Origin: Triplophysa rosa
Lineage: Eukaryota > Chordata > Actinopteri > Cypriniformes > Nemacheilidae
DNA length: 64,000 bases
Assembly (NCBI RefSeq): GCF_024868665.1
Contig: NC_079906.1
Location: 13,268,807-13,332,806, forward strand
Direction of reading: 5' to 3'
Program-made: the position numbers and the translations under genes
Part shown: positions 15,301 through 24,428 of the stretch, piece after piece
Numbering within the stretch: the first letter of the stretch is position 1
Layout of the letters: the number at the start of each line of letters is the position of its first letter
Notes under the pieces: generated by a model
Databases searched by the model: none
Told to the model about the DNA's origin: nothing
What the model saw: only the letters and a program-made list of their open reading frames with translations

Positions 15301-18300
15301 GCTTGAGTAACAGTGATAAAAATATGTCCATAGGTATTTCCTAGATTCTAGAGCGTGCCATGGTCTTCTTCTGCAGTGCGTATTTGGAGTTTCCGCACGA
15401 GCGCGCCCTCTGGGTTTCGGATGCAGCAGCATTTTCCCGTACTTAACTCAAAAGCTGTGCATAAATCACGTGATATTTATCGTCGGTTATCGTGACAGCC
15501 CTACTTCCGGTGTATCATTCTGGGCTTAAACATTAAAATAATATGACTATTCCAAATAAACTAAATTTGGCCTCAATGGGGTATATGCACACGGAGTGAT
15601 GACGTCCTTCCACTAAAATCTCTACCAAAACCTATGCCGAAACAACGGCGTTCTACTTCAGGATGCACATAGGATTACGATCAACAACGTGAGTCTAATT
15701 ATTCAAACACTTCGCAAATACGTCGACAACCAAAAAAGAGAAGCACTTCAGGCTATTGTTTTCAAGGTACATAAAAAAAAAAAAAGCAAACTGAACTTTT
15801 GCACTAACTAGAGGCATGATCACAGAGGCACTTAACAATGCTCACCAGTAGTGCTGTCGGTTCGCCGAAATTGGAACGTTTTCTTACTAAACACATCGTT
15901 ATCACTTGGTAAAAAATCCTAGTGCTATGAGAGCGGAAGTGACCTAGCTGGCAGTACGTCATCGTCCCGTGTGCATATACATTATTTACGAGGCTGCTGA
16001 GAAAACACTTTATAAGCTCTTATGACCACACTACAATACTGCAGAAGTCATTGCAATGGTTGGTGGGAAGATCAAGCGGGTCCAGGGATGAGTTGGTAAT
16101 TCTCTGCTGATAGACACGAGGAGGAAGTGCTAAAGTCCAGATTCTTATCAGAACCCCTAACACAAAAGAATCATACAGTGAGGGAAATAAGTATTTGATC
16201 CCCTGCTGATTTTGTAAGTTTGCCTACTTACAAACAAATGAAGGGTCTATAATTTTTATGGTGGGTTTATTTTAACTGATAGACACAGAATATTAAAAAA
16301 AATCAGGGGAAAAAAATGTTATATAAAGGTTATAAATTGATTTGCATTTCAGTTGGTGAAATAAGTATTTGATCCCCAAGCAAAACATAACTTTGTACTT
16401 TGTGGAGAAACCCTTGTTGGCAAGCACAGAGGTCAGACATTTCTGATAGTTGGTCACCAGGTTTGCACATGTGTCCGGATACATTTAGTCCACTCCTCTG
16501 TCAATCTTTAAGGTTTCTTGGCTGTCGCTCAGCAAATTGGAGTTTTAGCCTCCTTCACAGAGGTTCTATAGGACTAGGGTCTAGAGACTGGCTAGGACAT
16601 TTAATGTGCTTCTCCTTAAGCCACTCTTTGGTTGTCTTGGCAATATGTTTTGCGTCTTTGTCATGTTAAAGGCTCATCCATGACCCATCTTCAGTGACCT
16701 AGTTAAGGGGAGGAGGTTCTCGTCCAAGATTTTACGGTACATGGGCCCGTCCCTCAGCCCCTCACTGCGGTGAAGTCATCCTGTATACCTGTAGCAGAGA
16801 AAAAGCCCTAAAGCAGAATGTTTCCAACACTGTGCTTCTCTGTAGACATGATGTTCTTGGGCTCATAGTCAGCATTTCTCTCCCTCCAAACACAGGAGTC
16901 CATTTTGGTCTCACAGCAGTGCCAGCACTTTCGCCAAAGCCTTTTCTGAATCATTTTTATGTTCATTGTCAAACTTAAGACGAGCCAGGCGGGCCTTCTT
17001 GGGCAGGAGGACCTTGCGGGTGCTTCAGGATTTCAGTCTACTGTGGCATAGCGTGTTACCAATGTGTTACCAATGTTTTGCTTGCTAACTGTGTTCCCAA
17101 CTGTCTTGAAATCATTAACAGGCTTCTTCAGTGTAGTTCTGGGCTGATCTTTAACATTTCTCATGATCATCGTTACCCCATTGGGGAAATATTGCAGGGA
17201 GCTCCAGAACAAGGGCATTTGATAGTTATTTTGTATATCTTCTATTTCCAAATAATCACACCAACAGTTGTCTCCTTCTCACCAAGCTTCTGTCTGTAGC
17301 CTATTCAAGGTTTGTGCAGGTCTCCAATCTTGTCGCTGACATCCTTTAAAACCTATTTGGTCTGGACCATGGTGTTGGAGAGGTTGAACTGGAAGATACA
17401 GATTCTGTTGGCAGGCATCTTTTATATACATAACAAGCTGATTTAGGAGTACTTTCTTAAAGTGACAGGACTAATCTGTGGTCCATATAGGCACATAACC
17501 AATCTGTGGAGCCAGAATTCTTGCTAGTTGGTAGGGGATCAAATACTTATTTCACTGACTGAAATGCAAATCAATTTATAACCTTTATATAACATTTTTT
17601 CCCCCTGATTTTTTTAAATATTCTGTGTCTATCAGTTAAAATAAACCCACCATAAAAATTATAGACCCTTCATTTGTTTGTAAGTAGGCAAACTTACAAA
17701 ATCAGCAGGGGATCAAATACTTATTTCCCTCACTGTATATAGACACACCTGGCATACAAAACACACAAACAATACAACAAAAAATAATGTTCACGCATTT
17801 TCTATAACAGACAAACAGCTAATAGCAAGTGGGTATTTGTTTCTAATAAATATAAGTGGGCCTGTATTTAAAGTAAATTCAAGCTGGAAAAGCAATACTC
17901 TGACTCTTAGTGCCCTGTGAAGGCAATAAAAACCTGCTCAGATAAGCACTGAACTTGATGGATAGGGAAATAATCAAAACACACTCATACCAGGCCTCTG
18001 AAGAGCACTGAGCAGATCATCTTAAGTTTTGAGTCTATATGTTTTCACATAAAAACACATGTCTAAATACAAAACACTATCCAGCATACAGTATATACAA
18101 CCAGCGACCACATTGTGGTTAAGATTGTAAATGAACTAGCGATGCACGATATTTAATATTTGACGATATCCGATATTTTTCAAGTCATTTTAGACGATAG
18201 GATATGGATATACTGTAAGTCTAATGCTGCGTTCCCACCAAACGCGAATGAAGCATTAAGCAAGAGTGATTTACATGTTAAGTCAATGCAAAGACGCGAT

Positions 18301-21300
18301 AGGACATCCTGTGGCGCGATTGAGCGTTTCGCTCAAGTTGAAAAATTTGAACTAAAATTTGCGTCGCGTTAACCATCAGGAGCTTGCTCTAGTAGTGACG
18401 TGATTATGACGTAGCGAGCGGAGGCAGGAATCCGAAACAACAATGGAGGACAAAATCATTGTCGCTTTATGTGGATACCCGGAGCTGTACGATACATCTT
18501 ACTTTTATCGAAACGGGAATAAAAAACGATCTTGCTTGGAAGAAAGTGAGTGAGGAGGTCGGACAATCTGGTAAGTTGTAAAAAACGATCTTTACTCAAT
18601 TTGAGCTATATATATATACACACAAGACTGGAGCCGCCTGGCAGAAGCCCCTCCCATGACGCGAATTCGCGTCTGTTGTGAAGTTAATTTCACACGTGAA
18701 TGAAGCCAATTTCACGCGCCAATGAAGCGAATTTCACGCACGAATGAAGCGAGTAAACTCAAAATGTTCAAGCGTCCAACTACGCGCGAATAGCGCGATT
18801 TATTCACACAAGTCGCTTTTGGTGGGAACGCTCTATACAAGTCTTTTTTACGATGATTTCCAAAAGTGGCCACTAGGGTGCTCAAAAACCACTTATTACC
18901 AAAAATTGTTAGTCTGTAATAAAAAAGCAATCGTTTATTTATTTAAGTGTTTCTGTTATATTTTACCTTATGTAAATATCTGCACAACTTTTGTTAAATT
19001 TTTATATTTTACATGATTACATGAAGTTTGTAGAGGGAGTTTTACTGTTTGACAGCAATAAAACAGCACATTAAGCATTGTTATGTGGTTGTCCTTCGGA
19101 CAAGTAAATTTGTCTATCACTTGTCCGAGTACAAATATTACTTGTCCGAAGATAAAGAATAATATTTTATTTGAAGTGTCAATATAATTGATTCGGATCC
19201 CGATTGGTCAAGTTTGCTTATAAGTGTTTTACCTAGTGTCCGCTGCGGCCACCTACATTTGTTCCGCAGATAACTTAAAAATGATATACAAATGGATAAA
19301 TTAGGGCTATATCATTTTTAGTTTACCTAAATTATTATTATTTTTTCTAAGTTCTGTGTACTTCGTTTATTTTTTACTATACAATAGAGGTATATTAATT
19401 TTGTCCACATAAATGACTATAGTATGCTATTGTGTTATTTACTATAGTAAATGGCAGTAAAATTCATAGATAACCTTACTATAGTATACTACAGTGTTTA
19501 CTACAGTTTATAAATTTACTACAAGGGTACTACAATTTCCTTTAGCAAATACCATAGTACACTGTACTATAAGTATTTTTTCGTCTGAGTGTTCAAGTTA
19601 ACGGGACTTTTATTTTGACGGGTCGTCGGGAAGACGCTTGAGTTATAGTGTTTTGACGATAGCTTCACTCAAACAGTAAAAAGCTCGTAAAATAAACTCT
19701 CAGAGCAACTCTGGATATGACGTTCATGTGTTTTATATCCTCGGAGTGCAGACCCAGACAAATCCACGACCATAACTCCTGTAGTATGTTAAACTGTGCA
19801 CCTCATTCACTCGCAGAACAGCCAGATGATGTATTTAACGTAAATAACAGGATTCCTATCTATGGACTCAATGCAGTACGCCATTGATTATTGTCACACA
19901 CAAACGCAATTCATAAAAACACGCAGCTCTGTCTAATGCACCTATTCTTATTATTCTTTTTCGTATCACTGTTATCATTTTTTCAAGTTACTTGTCTGGT
20001 CGGGCAACTAAAATTCTCTCTCACTTGCCCATACAAAACATTCACTTGTCTCTGAAAATTGGACAAGCGTTAAAGATCAGGTATCGTGCGATGTCATGCA
20101 TTCTGACTTCTTTACACTGTTGAACGTGCAGGCTTCTCATGCTTAACATGGTCAACTTGTTAAAAAACAAGTTGGACTTATGACTAGGGCTGTCACGATT
20201 ATTAAATAATCGTCTCATCGCGATTGTTTGACCTCATCGCGATGGTTTCAGATCATCGCAATTATTGCACATCTCTATAGAAGACACTAGGGGGAGCTGT
20301 AGTGTATCTGCATATTGCATATTTTAGTGTATATATTGTTACTAAAGCATGGTAATACTTGTAAAATGTACCACCACAACACAATCACTTAAAAAAAACA
20401 TATACAAATTACCTGCAGTACAATTTAATATTATTTAAGCAAATCTCAGTGTGAAAACCAGTCTACCAAAATTTCATGAACACACAAGTAAAATTTTACT
20501 GTAGTCTTGCAAGTGAGAAAAAAACAGACTAGAAGCTTTTCTATGACTGATAGCATTTTAATGGTGGCTTCAATTCACACCTGATCAATTTACTTAATTT
20601 ACAAGTATTTGGTGGTTGTATTATTGACAGGTAAAAGCCTAAATCTTAAATATATGATGACCCAATTTTTTCCGATGTATTTCTAAGAAAAAAACATAGT
20701 CTTGTATTCAGAACAATATAGTCGTTTCAATCGCTGAATCAAAAATGTATGAGAATTAAATGTCAAAGCTCAAAAACAGACAATTAATCGCCATAATCGT
20801 CAAAGCCCCAAAACAGACAATTAATCGCCATAATCGCAATGATTTATTAGACAATTAATCGTCAATCAAATTTCATAATCGTGACAGCCCTACTTATGAC
20901 GTAGTATTTCTGACCTTGATACACTCCCCCTAGCACTCCAACTTGTTTCGGAAAGTTTTTTTTATAATTCTGGATCCCTGTGTCATCAAAGGTATCCTAT
21001 TCCTTTCATTGGTTATTCTCCCGGAAAAGCATACCAAGGCGAAATAAAGAGCCCGCTCACGAGCCAACCGACGAGCGAGACCTGCTTACCATCAAGATTA
21101 TCTGCGCTGCAGCTCGTTACTCTTGCGATAGTGAAGTTTAAGTGTGTCCGTTTGTTCACGGCATTTCAGTAATGGATGTTATATAAACAGTGGATATAAC
21201 GCTGGATTTGGAGATCAATTGAAACTGATAGATGGTGCGGTCCCAGTGCTAAAAGATGCCAGACATGAACTACACACGGTAAGTCAAACTAAGTCATACG

Positions 21301-23047
21301 TCTGTGTTTTGTTGGCAATCGGCGTGTACGTGCATAATGTACAAAATAGAAAGGGATTAATGTCATGATGTGTTGCTTGCTCGTGCTGTAGTTCCATCCC
21401 ACTCATCCCACTAGTTCCACCTCAAGCAGTTCATGTTTTTCCGGAAATAATTGTACAGCTGTATCTCTCTTTTATAATTTTGATCAAACTAAATACTCTT
21501 CGAAGATACGACGATTGCAATACTACTGTATAGGCACTCAAGATTAATATGAGATTGGCAGAAACTGCCTGTGATACGCGCAACAAAACCCAACAACTAT
21601 TCAACAAGTAGATACCAAGTGTTTTCCATTCAGACTTATTGAGAATCGTTGAGAAATGATCAAAGAAATCACTCGTTTTACAGCTTTAGCTGTAGCTTAG
21701 CATCAGTGTAAACGACTGCTGTATTTACAATGATGGGCGACACGGAAAGCCTTCACACAGCAATCTGCCATAAACAATGAGCTTTTGTCCTCATAATATA
21801 CTTTGATATAATATACATATATAGACGCTGTGCTGACTGATTATGGCTCACTGAATATGGTGAATGTGGACGGACAAGACAGGAGAACAGTACTGTGCTA
21901 TAGCATTAGCCTATAGCTGAAAAAATAACAAAACAGCTGTGAATAATAACAAATTTATCGTGAGCTGGTGAAATATGAATCATGTGTGCATGGGCTCGTT
22001 ATATACATAAGACTGAGGGATCAGATTTTACGCAGTTTTACCAGAGGAACACCACGCTGTCTGCATATTTGTTGGAAAACAATGACAGATGGTTCTTTCA
22101 CAAGAAATCCGATGTACACAATGGGAAATATATTCACGGTTCTCTGATTTTATAAAACTGTGTTCGGATATCAATGCGAAACAGTATGTGATGTTTATTA
22201 CAGTCACTGAACAAAAATACTTAGTAAATTAAAAAGTTGATAAACAAAAATGTAGGGCTCTCAATGGTAGAACAAAATGTCAGAACACCGGCTTAACCTA
22301 AAACCTTGTGTGTTTTTAACACAACCCTGTGTTTATATGACAGTTCAGACGCAGTAAGACACGAAAATAAACTTTAGTACTCATGTGCTATGTGACAGCT
22401 GGTGTCTTTGCGAGTGCACGCTCATGTCAGAATGCCTACACATAATCAACACGTCTTTTTTATCTGCAAAGCATATCGGCGTAATTTTTCATATCGGGCC
22501 GATAACGATATTTAATTTATAAGCCAATATCAGTGTGCCGATAATATCGTGCATCCCTAAAATTAACAGTCAGTTAGTTTACAGTTCTGTTTCTGTGTGC
22601 TTAATTCTTTTACATTTATAATGTGACTTACTTAGACCCATCATGTTTCAGTGTGTAATTCAATAACAAAATTCTTCATGATGGTATACAAGTACTGCTT
22701 TGATGTTCAGATGTCTTTTCTTAATTGTAAGATCATAGTGGGATGGTCCTTACGGAGCGTGTAAAGACAGTACAACTATGCCCCAACATGCTCAGGATTC
22801 CTCAGCTCACTTAAGATCTGTTCTGGAAAAACAACACATCTGTCACGCAGAACCCTTCCTGCTCTCCTCTCAAATCTCTTCTGTACACTTTTCTTATTAA
22901 TGATGCTCTGAAGATAAACATTTCACTTTGTTTACTGATTTACAGTAACAGAATTCATTCAAATTTTAATGTGAATTCAAGAACTTTCCAAACAGGCTGA
23001 TATGAAGTAACTTCAGGCCATCTGTGATCTGACCACATCTGTGCATT

Positions 23048-23083
<36 letters not shown>

Positions 23084-24428
23084 TAATGAGGCAAATATGC
23101 CTCTATTTCTGAACCCTGAACACAGACACCTGCTTAAACCCAAATCACTTACACAAACTGACAAAAACATGTGTTCTGTCATCACTCACTGATCTGACAT
23201 TAGCTTTAGCATACCGCCTGAAGTTGACTTACCCATATTAATCTGACCATAATTATAGCAGTTCTACTAAACACAATAAGGTAAACATGGAATATAATAT
23301 CATAATCCACTCAGACACAAGGAGGTATTAGATATTACACAACTTGATCAAATATGATTAAGCCATTTGGTCATGTGTTACAATCCCTCTATTAATTTCA
23401 ACACTTCCAGTGTCCTGAATACGTCCCTCTCCCTAGACCAGATCAATATTTTAAGAAATGTTTCTAACACGACCTCTGACCTGGCTTAACTGAAGTAATA
23501 TCTCGCAGTGAATCCGCTTAGTTCCCAGTGCTCGATTCATGCCATGAAAGCGCAGCTGCTCGCTGTGTACTACATGAAAGGGAAGGGAGTTTTCTTTGAT
23601 GTGCGCGAGCGCACCTCTCTCCATTATGAAAAATCCCTGTTAGCATTCTCAATGGCCGCTCCGCATCATTCATACAACCAGCCAATACAGCACGAATGCA
23701 GCCTGCGCTGCCAAGACGATGCCACATCACAAACCTGATTATAAATTCAAAAAGGACATTCATATTAATATTACAATACAAATGAGCATCTATTAACTGC
23801 GAACGACTGTCCCATCTTATATATGCATGCATCGCGGGTTTGATGTACTGGAGACTGGGATGCCTTATGCAGGCTGCTTCTCGTCCTGTCAATCAACCCG
23901 CGTGGACAAGAGCTCGAGTGAGCACCATGGCAACAGCGCGAGGCTTTGCCTTCATCAGGCTTCCTCCACTCGAGCCTTTTCTCACGTTACCCATCACAAA
24001 ACGAAATTTGACACTGTTGTTTAAAGTGTAATTACACGATCAGCATCCACAACCCGCAAAACAAACACGCGCGCTTACAAACGCCGCATTTTACAGGTGT
24101 AATAAGCACCCAGCGATGAACACCACCCCCGCCCACATTCTTTTAAGACCTGCACATTTAATACAATGCACTTACGTTCAAAATCTGAGTCATCATCCTC
24201 GTCATCTTCGTCGCCGTTGGACTCTGTCTGCATAGGCTCGCCATCAAACATCACCCCTTTCACACCAGTTTTGGCGGCGGTCCCAGATCCGTCCTGGCTC
24301 CTGGTGTCCCGCAGGCGGGTGAAATACTGCACGGCAAACTCCACCAGATCCGGCGGCCTCTGGCGCAGCACCTCCACGGTGTAGCCTTGCAGCAGCTCCG
24401 TCAAACCGAGTGGAATCTCAATACTCAT
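1995..24428 (-). CDS. prkar2a: cAMP-dependent protein kinase type II-alpha regulatory subunit (10 coding exons, 397 aa)
   Basis: The RII subunit dimerises, binds AKAP anchors and holds PKA catalytic subunits inactive until cAMP binds. Coding exons, all minus: 24428-24176, 6114-6079, 5222-5086, 4863-4757, 4568-4415, 4205-4104, 3962-3888, 2582-2517, 2375-2237, 2119-1995. All have AG/GT borders and phases join without a break. Seen: N-terminal docking/dimerisation helices ([16 protein letters not shown], then [14 protein letters not shown]), an acidic linker, the inhibitor/autophosphorylation site RFNRRVS in the 36-nt exon 2, and two cyclic-nucleotide pockets with [14 protein letters not shown] and [14 protein letters not shown]. 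The protein ends VDLRD, against about 404 aa in human RII-alpha. The alpha call rests on overall similarity to human PRKAR2A from memory; I cannot say which teleost paralogue (aa or ab) it is. Intron 1 is 18 kb and full of transposons. The start is the only ATG before the conserved docking helix. Confidence 0.95.
2920..3040. repeat. Dispersed repeat with ATTTATATAGCGCTTTTCAC motif
   Basis: The word AATTCAATTTTATTTATATA followed by GCGCTTTTCACAATGTGCAT is a common fish interspersed repeat. It lies in a prkar2a intron. Borders and family not determined. Confidence 0.4.
3298..3805. mobile_element. Non-autonomous DNA element rich in ACTATGCACTATG words
   Basis: Starts near TTGTGTCCCAAATGACG and ends near CAATCTGGGATGCACTA, imperfectly inverted, with TACTATACACTATGCACTAT-type sequence inside. 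Lies in the prkar2a intron between exons 7 and 8. Ends are approximate. Confidence 0.4.
6353..6393 (+). repeat. (GT)n microsatellite
   Basis: About 20 uninterrupted GT units just inside prkar2a intron 1. Likely polymorphic. Confidence 0.95.
7437..8381. mobile_element. AGGGCTGTAC-ended element, first copy
   Basis: AGGGCTGTACAGTGTG at 7438 and GTACAGCCCTA ending 8381 are inverted. The interior is AT-rich with TACTATAGTA words and CTTGTGCTACAACTGTTTGG near the right end. It is repeated in part at 8560-8940, and an inverted relative lies at 19074-20075. No clear target duplication. Confidence 0.5.
8385..9215. repeat. Partial second copy of the AGGGCTGTAC element mixed with a foldback element end
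   Basis: 8560-8940 repeats 7990-8370 (shared CTTGTGCTACAACTGTTTGG and TATGTGCAAAAAAGTTAAC). 8400-8520 and 9165-9215 are parts of the common cyprinid foldback element (GAACACAAAAGAAGATATTT; TTTTGGGTGAACTATTTC). 8985-9160 (ACAACCACATAACAATGCTT at its end) is found again, inverted, at 19060-19260. Confidence 0.55.
9640..9935. mobile_element. hAT-type right end (GTGCATCCCTA) and half of a foldback element
   Basis: 9690-9809 is rich in TATCGGCCGATA and ends TCTCGTGCATCCCTA, the same end as the 4.4-kb element ending at 22559. 9820-9935 is the right half of the GGTGAACTGTCCTTTTAA element. Left ends not found. Confidence 0.5.
10964..12817. mobile_element. TIR-bounded element of 1.85 kb, no intact gene
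   Basis: Left AATACACTCAATGCATGG with CTCAGGGGGCG about 50 bp further in; right CGCCCCCTGAGTG, then GTGCATTGAGTGCATT as the inverse. No long open frame or recognisable domain inside. Confidence 0.5.
13450..13605 (+). mobile_element. L2-type LINE tail
   Basis: Contains GTAGCATGGCCTTGTAAATT, the tail TCGCTTTGGATAAAGGCGTC and AATAAATGTAAATG, near identical to 455-576. Too short to carry coding sequence. Confidence 0.6.
14203..14398. mobile_element. Foldback MITE, CCCTGTTGAAAAA ends
   Basis: CCCTGTTGAAAAAACCAGC at the left and its inverse, ending TTTTTCAACAGGG, at the right; the middle is made of GATGCTGGTTT-type words on both strands. Third level of nesting within 13682-15503. Confidence 0.75.
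14558..15020 (+). repeat. Four diverged tandem units of about 125-150 bp
   Basis: Each unit shares AATCATTGATCAGCGCACAT, a middle GAGAACTGTTGCGGAGACT, and GGAGCGAATGAGACGAGTGG. Unit starts are near 14557, 14685, 14836 and 14953. Unit length varies by internal deletion. It lies inside the hAT element at 13914-15272. Confidence 0.75.
16176..17735. mobile_element. Tc1/mariner-type element, 1560 bp
   Basis: Ends CAGTGAGGGAAATAAGTATT and its inverse, flanked by TA at 16174-16175 and 17736-17737. Each inverted repeat is over 200 bp with an inner copy of the outer direct repeat (AAATAAGTATTTGATCCCC near 16361; its inverse near 17535), the IR/DR structure of fish Tc1-like elements. Closest in memory to salmonid and Passport-type ends. 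Confidence 0.9.
16340..17370 (-). pseudogene. Dead Tc1-type transposase
   Basis: The ATG at 17370 reads MVQTK and then a stop. Downstream pieces in shifting frames are recognisable, ending with [20 protein letters not shown] near 16390. Several frameshifts and stops, so not functional. The DDE catalytic residues cannot be followed in one frame. Confidence 0.75.
18229..18831. mobile_element. 603-bp element with GCGTTCCCACCAAA ends and a MADF exon
   Basis: GCGTTCCCACCAAACGCGAA at the left; TTTTGGTGGGAACGC at the right. Many GCGAAT/ATTCGC words inside. Carries a degraded MADF-domain exon, as in Harbinger-type elements, which encode a second DNA-binding protein. No transposase. Confidence 0.65.
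18443..18570 (+). pseudogene. MADF-domain first exon, frameshifted
   Basis: Reads [20 protein letters not shown], then shifts by one base in an A run and continues as [16 protein letters not shown] to donor GTAAGT at 18571. This is the start of a MADF (Myb/SANT-like) domain as found in Harbinger accessory proteins. Confidence 0.6.
19074..20075. repeat. Inverted relative of the 7437-9160 repeat
   Basis: GCATTGTTATGTGGTTGTCC at the left is the complement of 9128-9147. Further matches, all reversed, include ACCTAGTGTCCGCTGC against GCAGCGGACACTAGGT, GGGACTTTTATTTTGACGGG against CCCGCCAAAATAAAAGTCCC, and CAGCTCTGTCTAATGCACCT. The two copies are about 10 kb apart. Confidence 0.75.
20185..20892. 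mobile_element. 708-bp hAT MITE with perfect 8-bp duplication
   Basis: Ends TAGGGCTGTCACGATTAT and ATAATCGTGACAGCCCTA. CTTATGAC at 20177-20184 and 20893-20900. Interior has repeated ACAATTAATCGCCATAATCG. No coding sequence. Confidence 0.9.
21144..21278 (+). pseudogene. C-terminal half of a THAP domain exon
   Basis: Frame [18 protein letters not shown], then [11 protein letters not shown], ending at donor GTAAGTC. It has the C-x2-H ligand pair, the Phe after it and the AVPxL box of a THAP domain, and the donor position agrees with the THAP exon at 36160-35885. The first C-x-C half is missing, so it is a fragment of a transposase gene. Confidence 0.5.
23049..23081 (+). repeat. (CA)n microsatellite
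   Basis: About 16 CA units. Confidence 0.95.

Larger units (their letters stand above)
13682..15503. mobile_element. Outer hAT-type element (TAGGGCTGCACGATAA ends)
   Basis: TAGGGCTGCACGATAA at the left and TTATCGTGACAGCCCTA at the right. The flanks match at only 5 of 8 bases (ACTTC), so the target duplication is weak. It hosts the element at 13914-15272. Confidence 0.6.
18137..22559. mobile_element. 4.4-kb hAT-type composite element
   Basis: Left TAGCGATGCACGATAT, right ATATCGTGCATCCCTA. AAATGAAC (18129-18136) and AAATTAAC (22560-22567) form an 8-bp duplication with one mismatch. Inside are a MADF-exon element, the inverted repeat copy at 19074-20075, a 708-bp hAT MITE and a THAP fragment. 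Confidence 0.7.
6115..24175 (-). other. prkar2a intron 1 (18 kb), transposon-rich
   Basis: Intron between the docking-domain exon and the RRVS exon. It starts with GTAAGTGC after 24176 and ends at the AG before 6114. It holds a (GT)n run, two hAT clusters, a Tc1 element, a MADF-exon element, a THAP fragment, L2 remnants and two inverted copies of one repeat; each is listed separately. I see no convincing protein-coding host exon inside it. The stretches 6420-7430, 9220-9640, 12840-13440, 15510-16170, 17740-18130 and 22570-24170 show nothing I can name beyond the short features listed. Confidence 0.7.

Noticed and set aside
24166..24384. Plus-strand Ser-rich frame
   Set aside because: Antisense shadow of the acidic Asp/Glu stretch in prkar2a exon 1.
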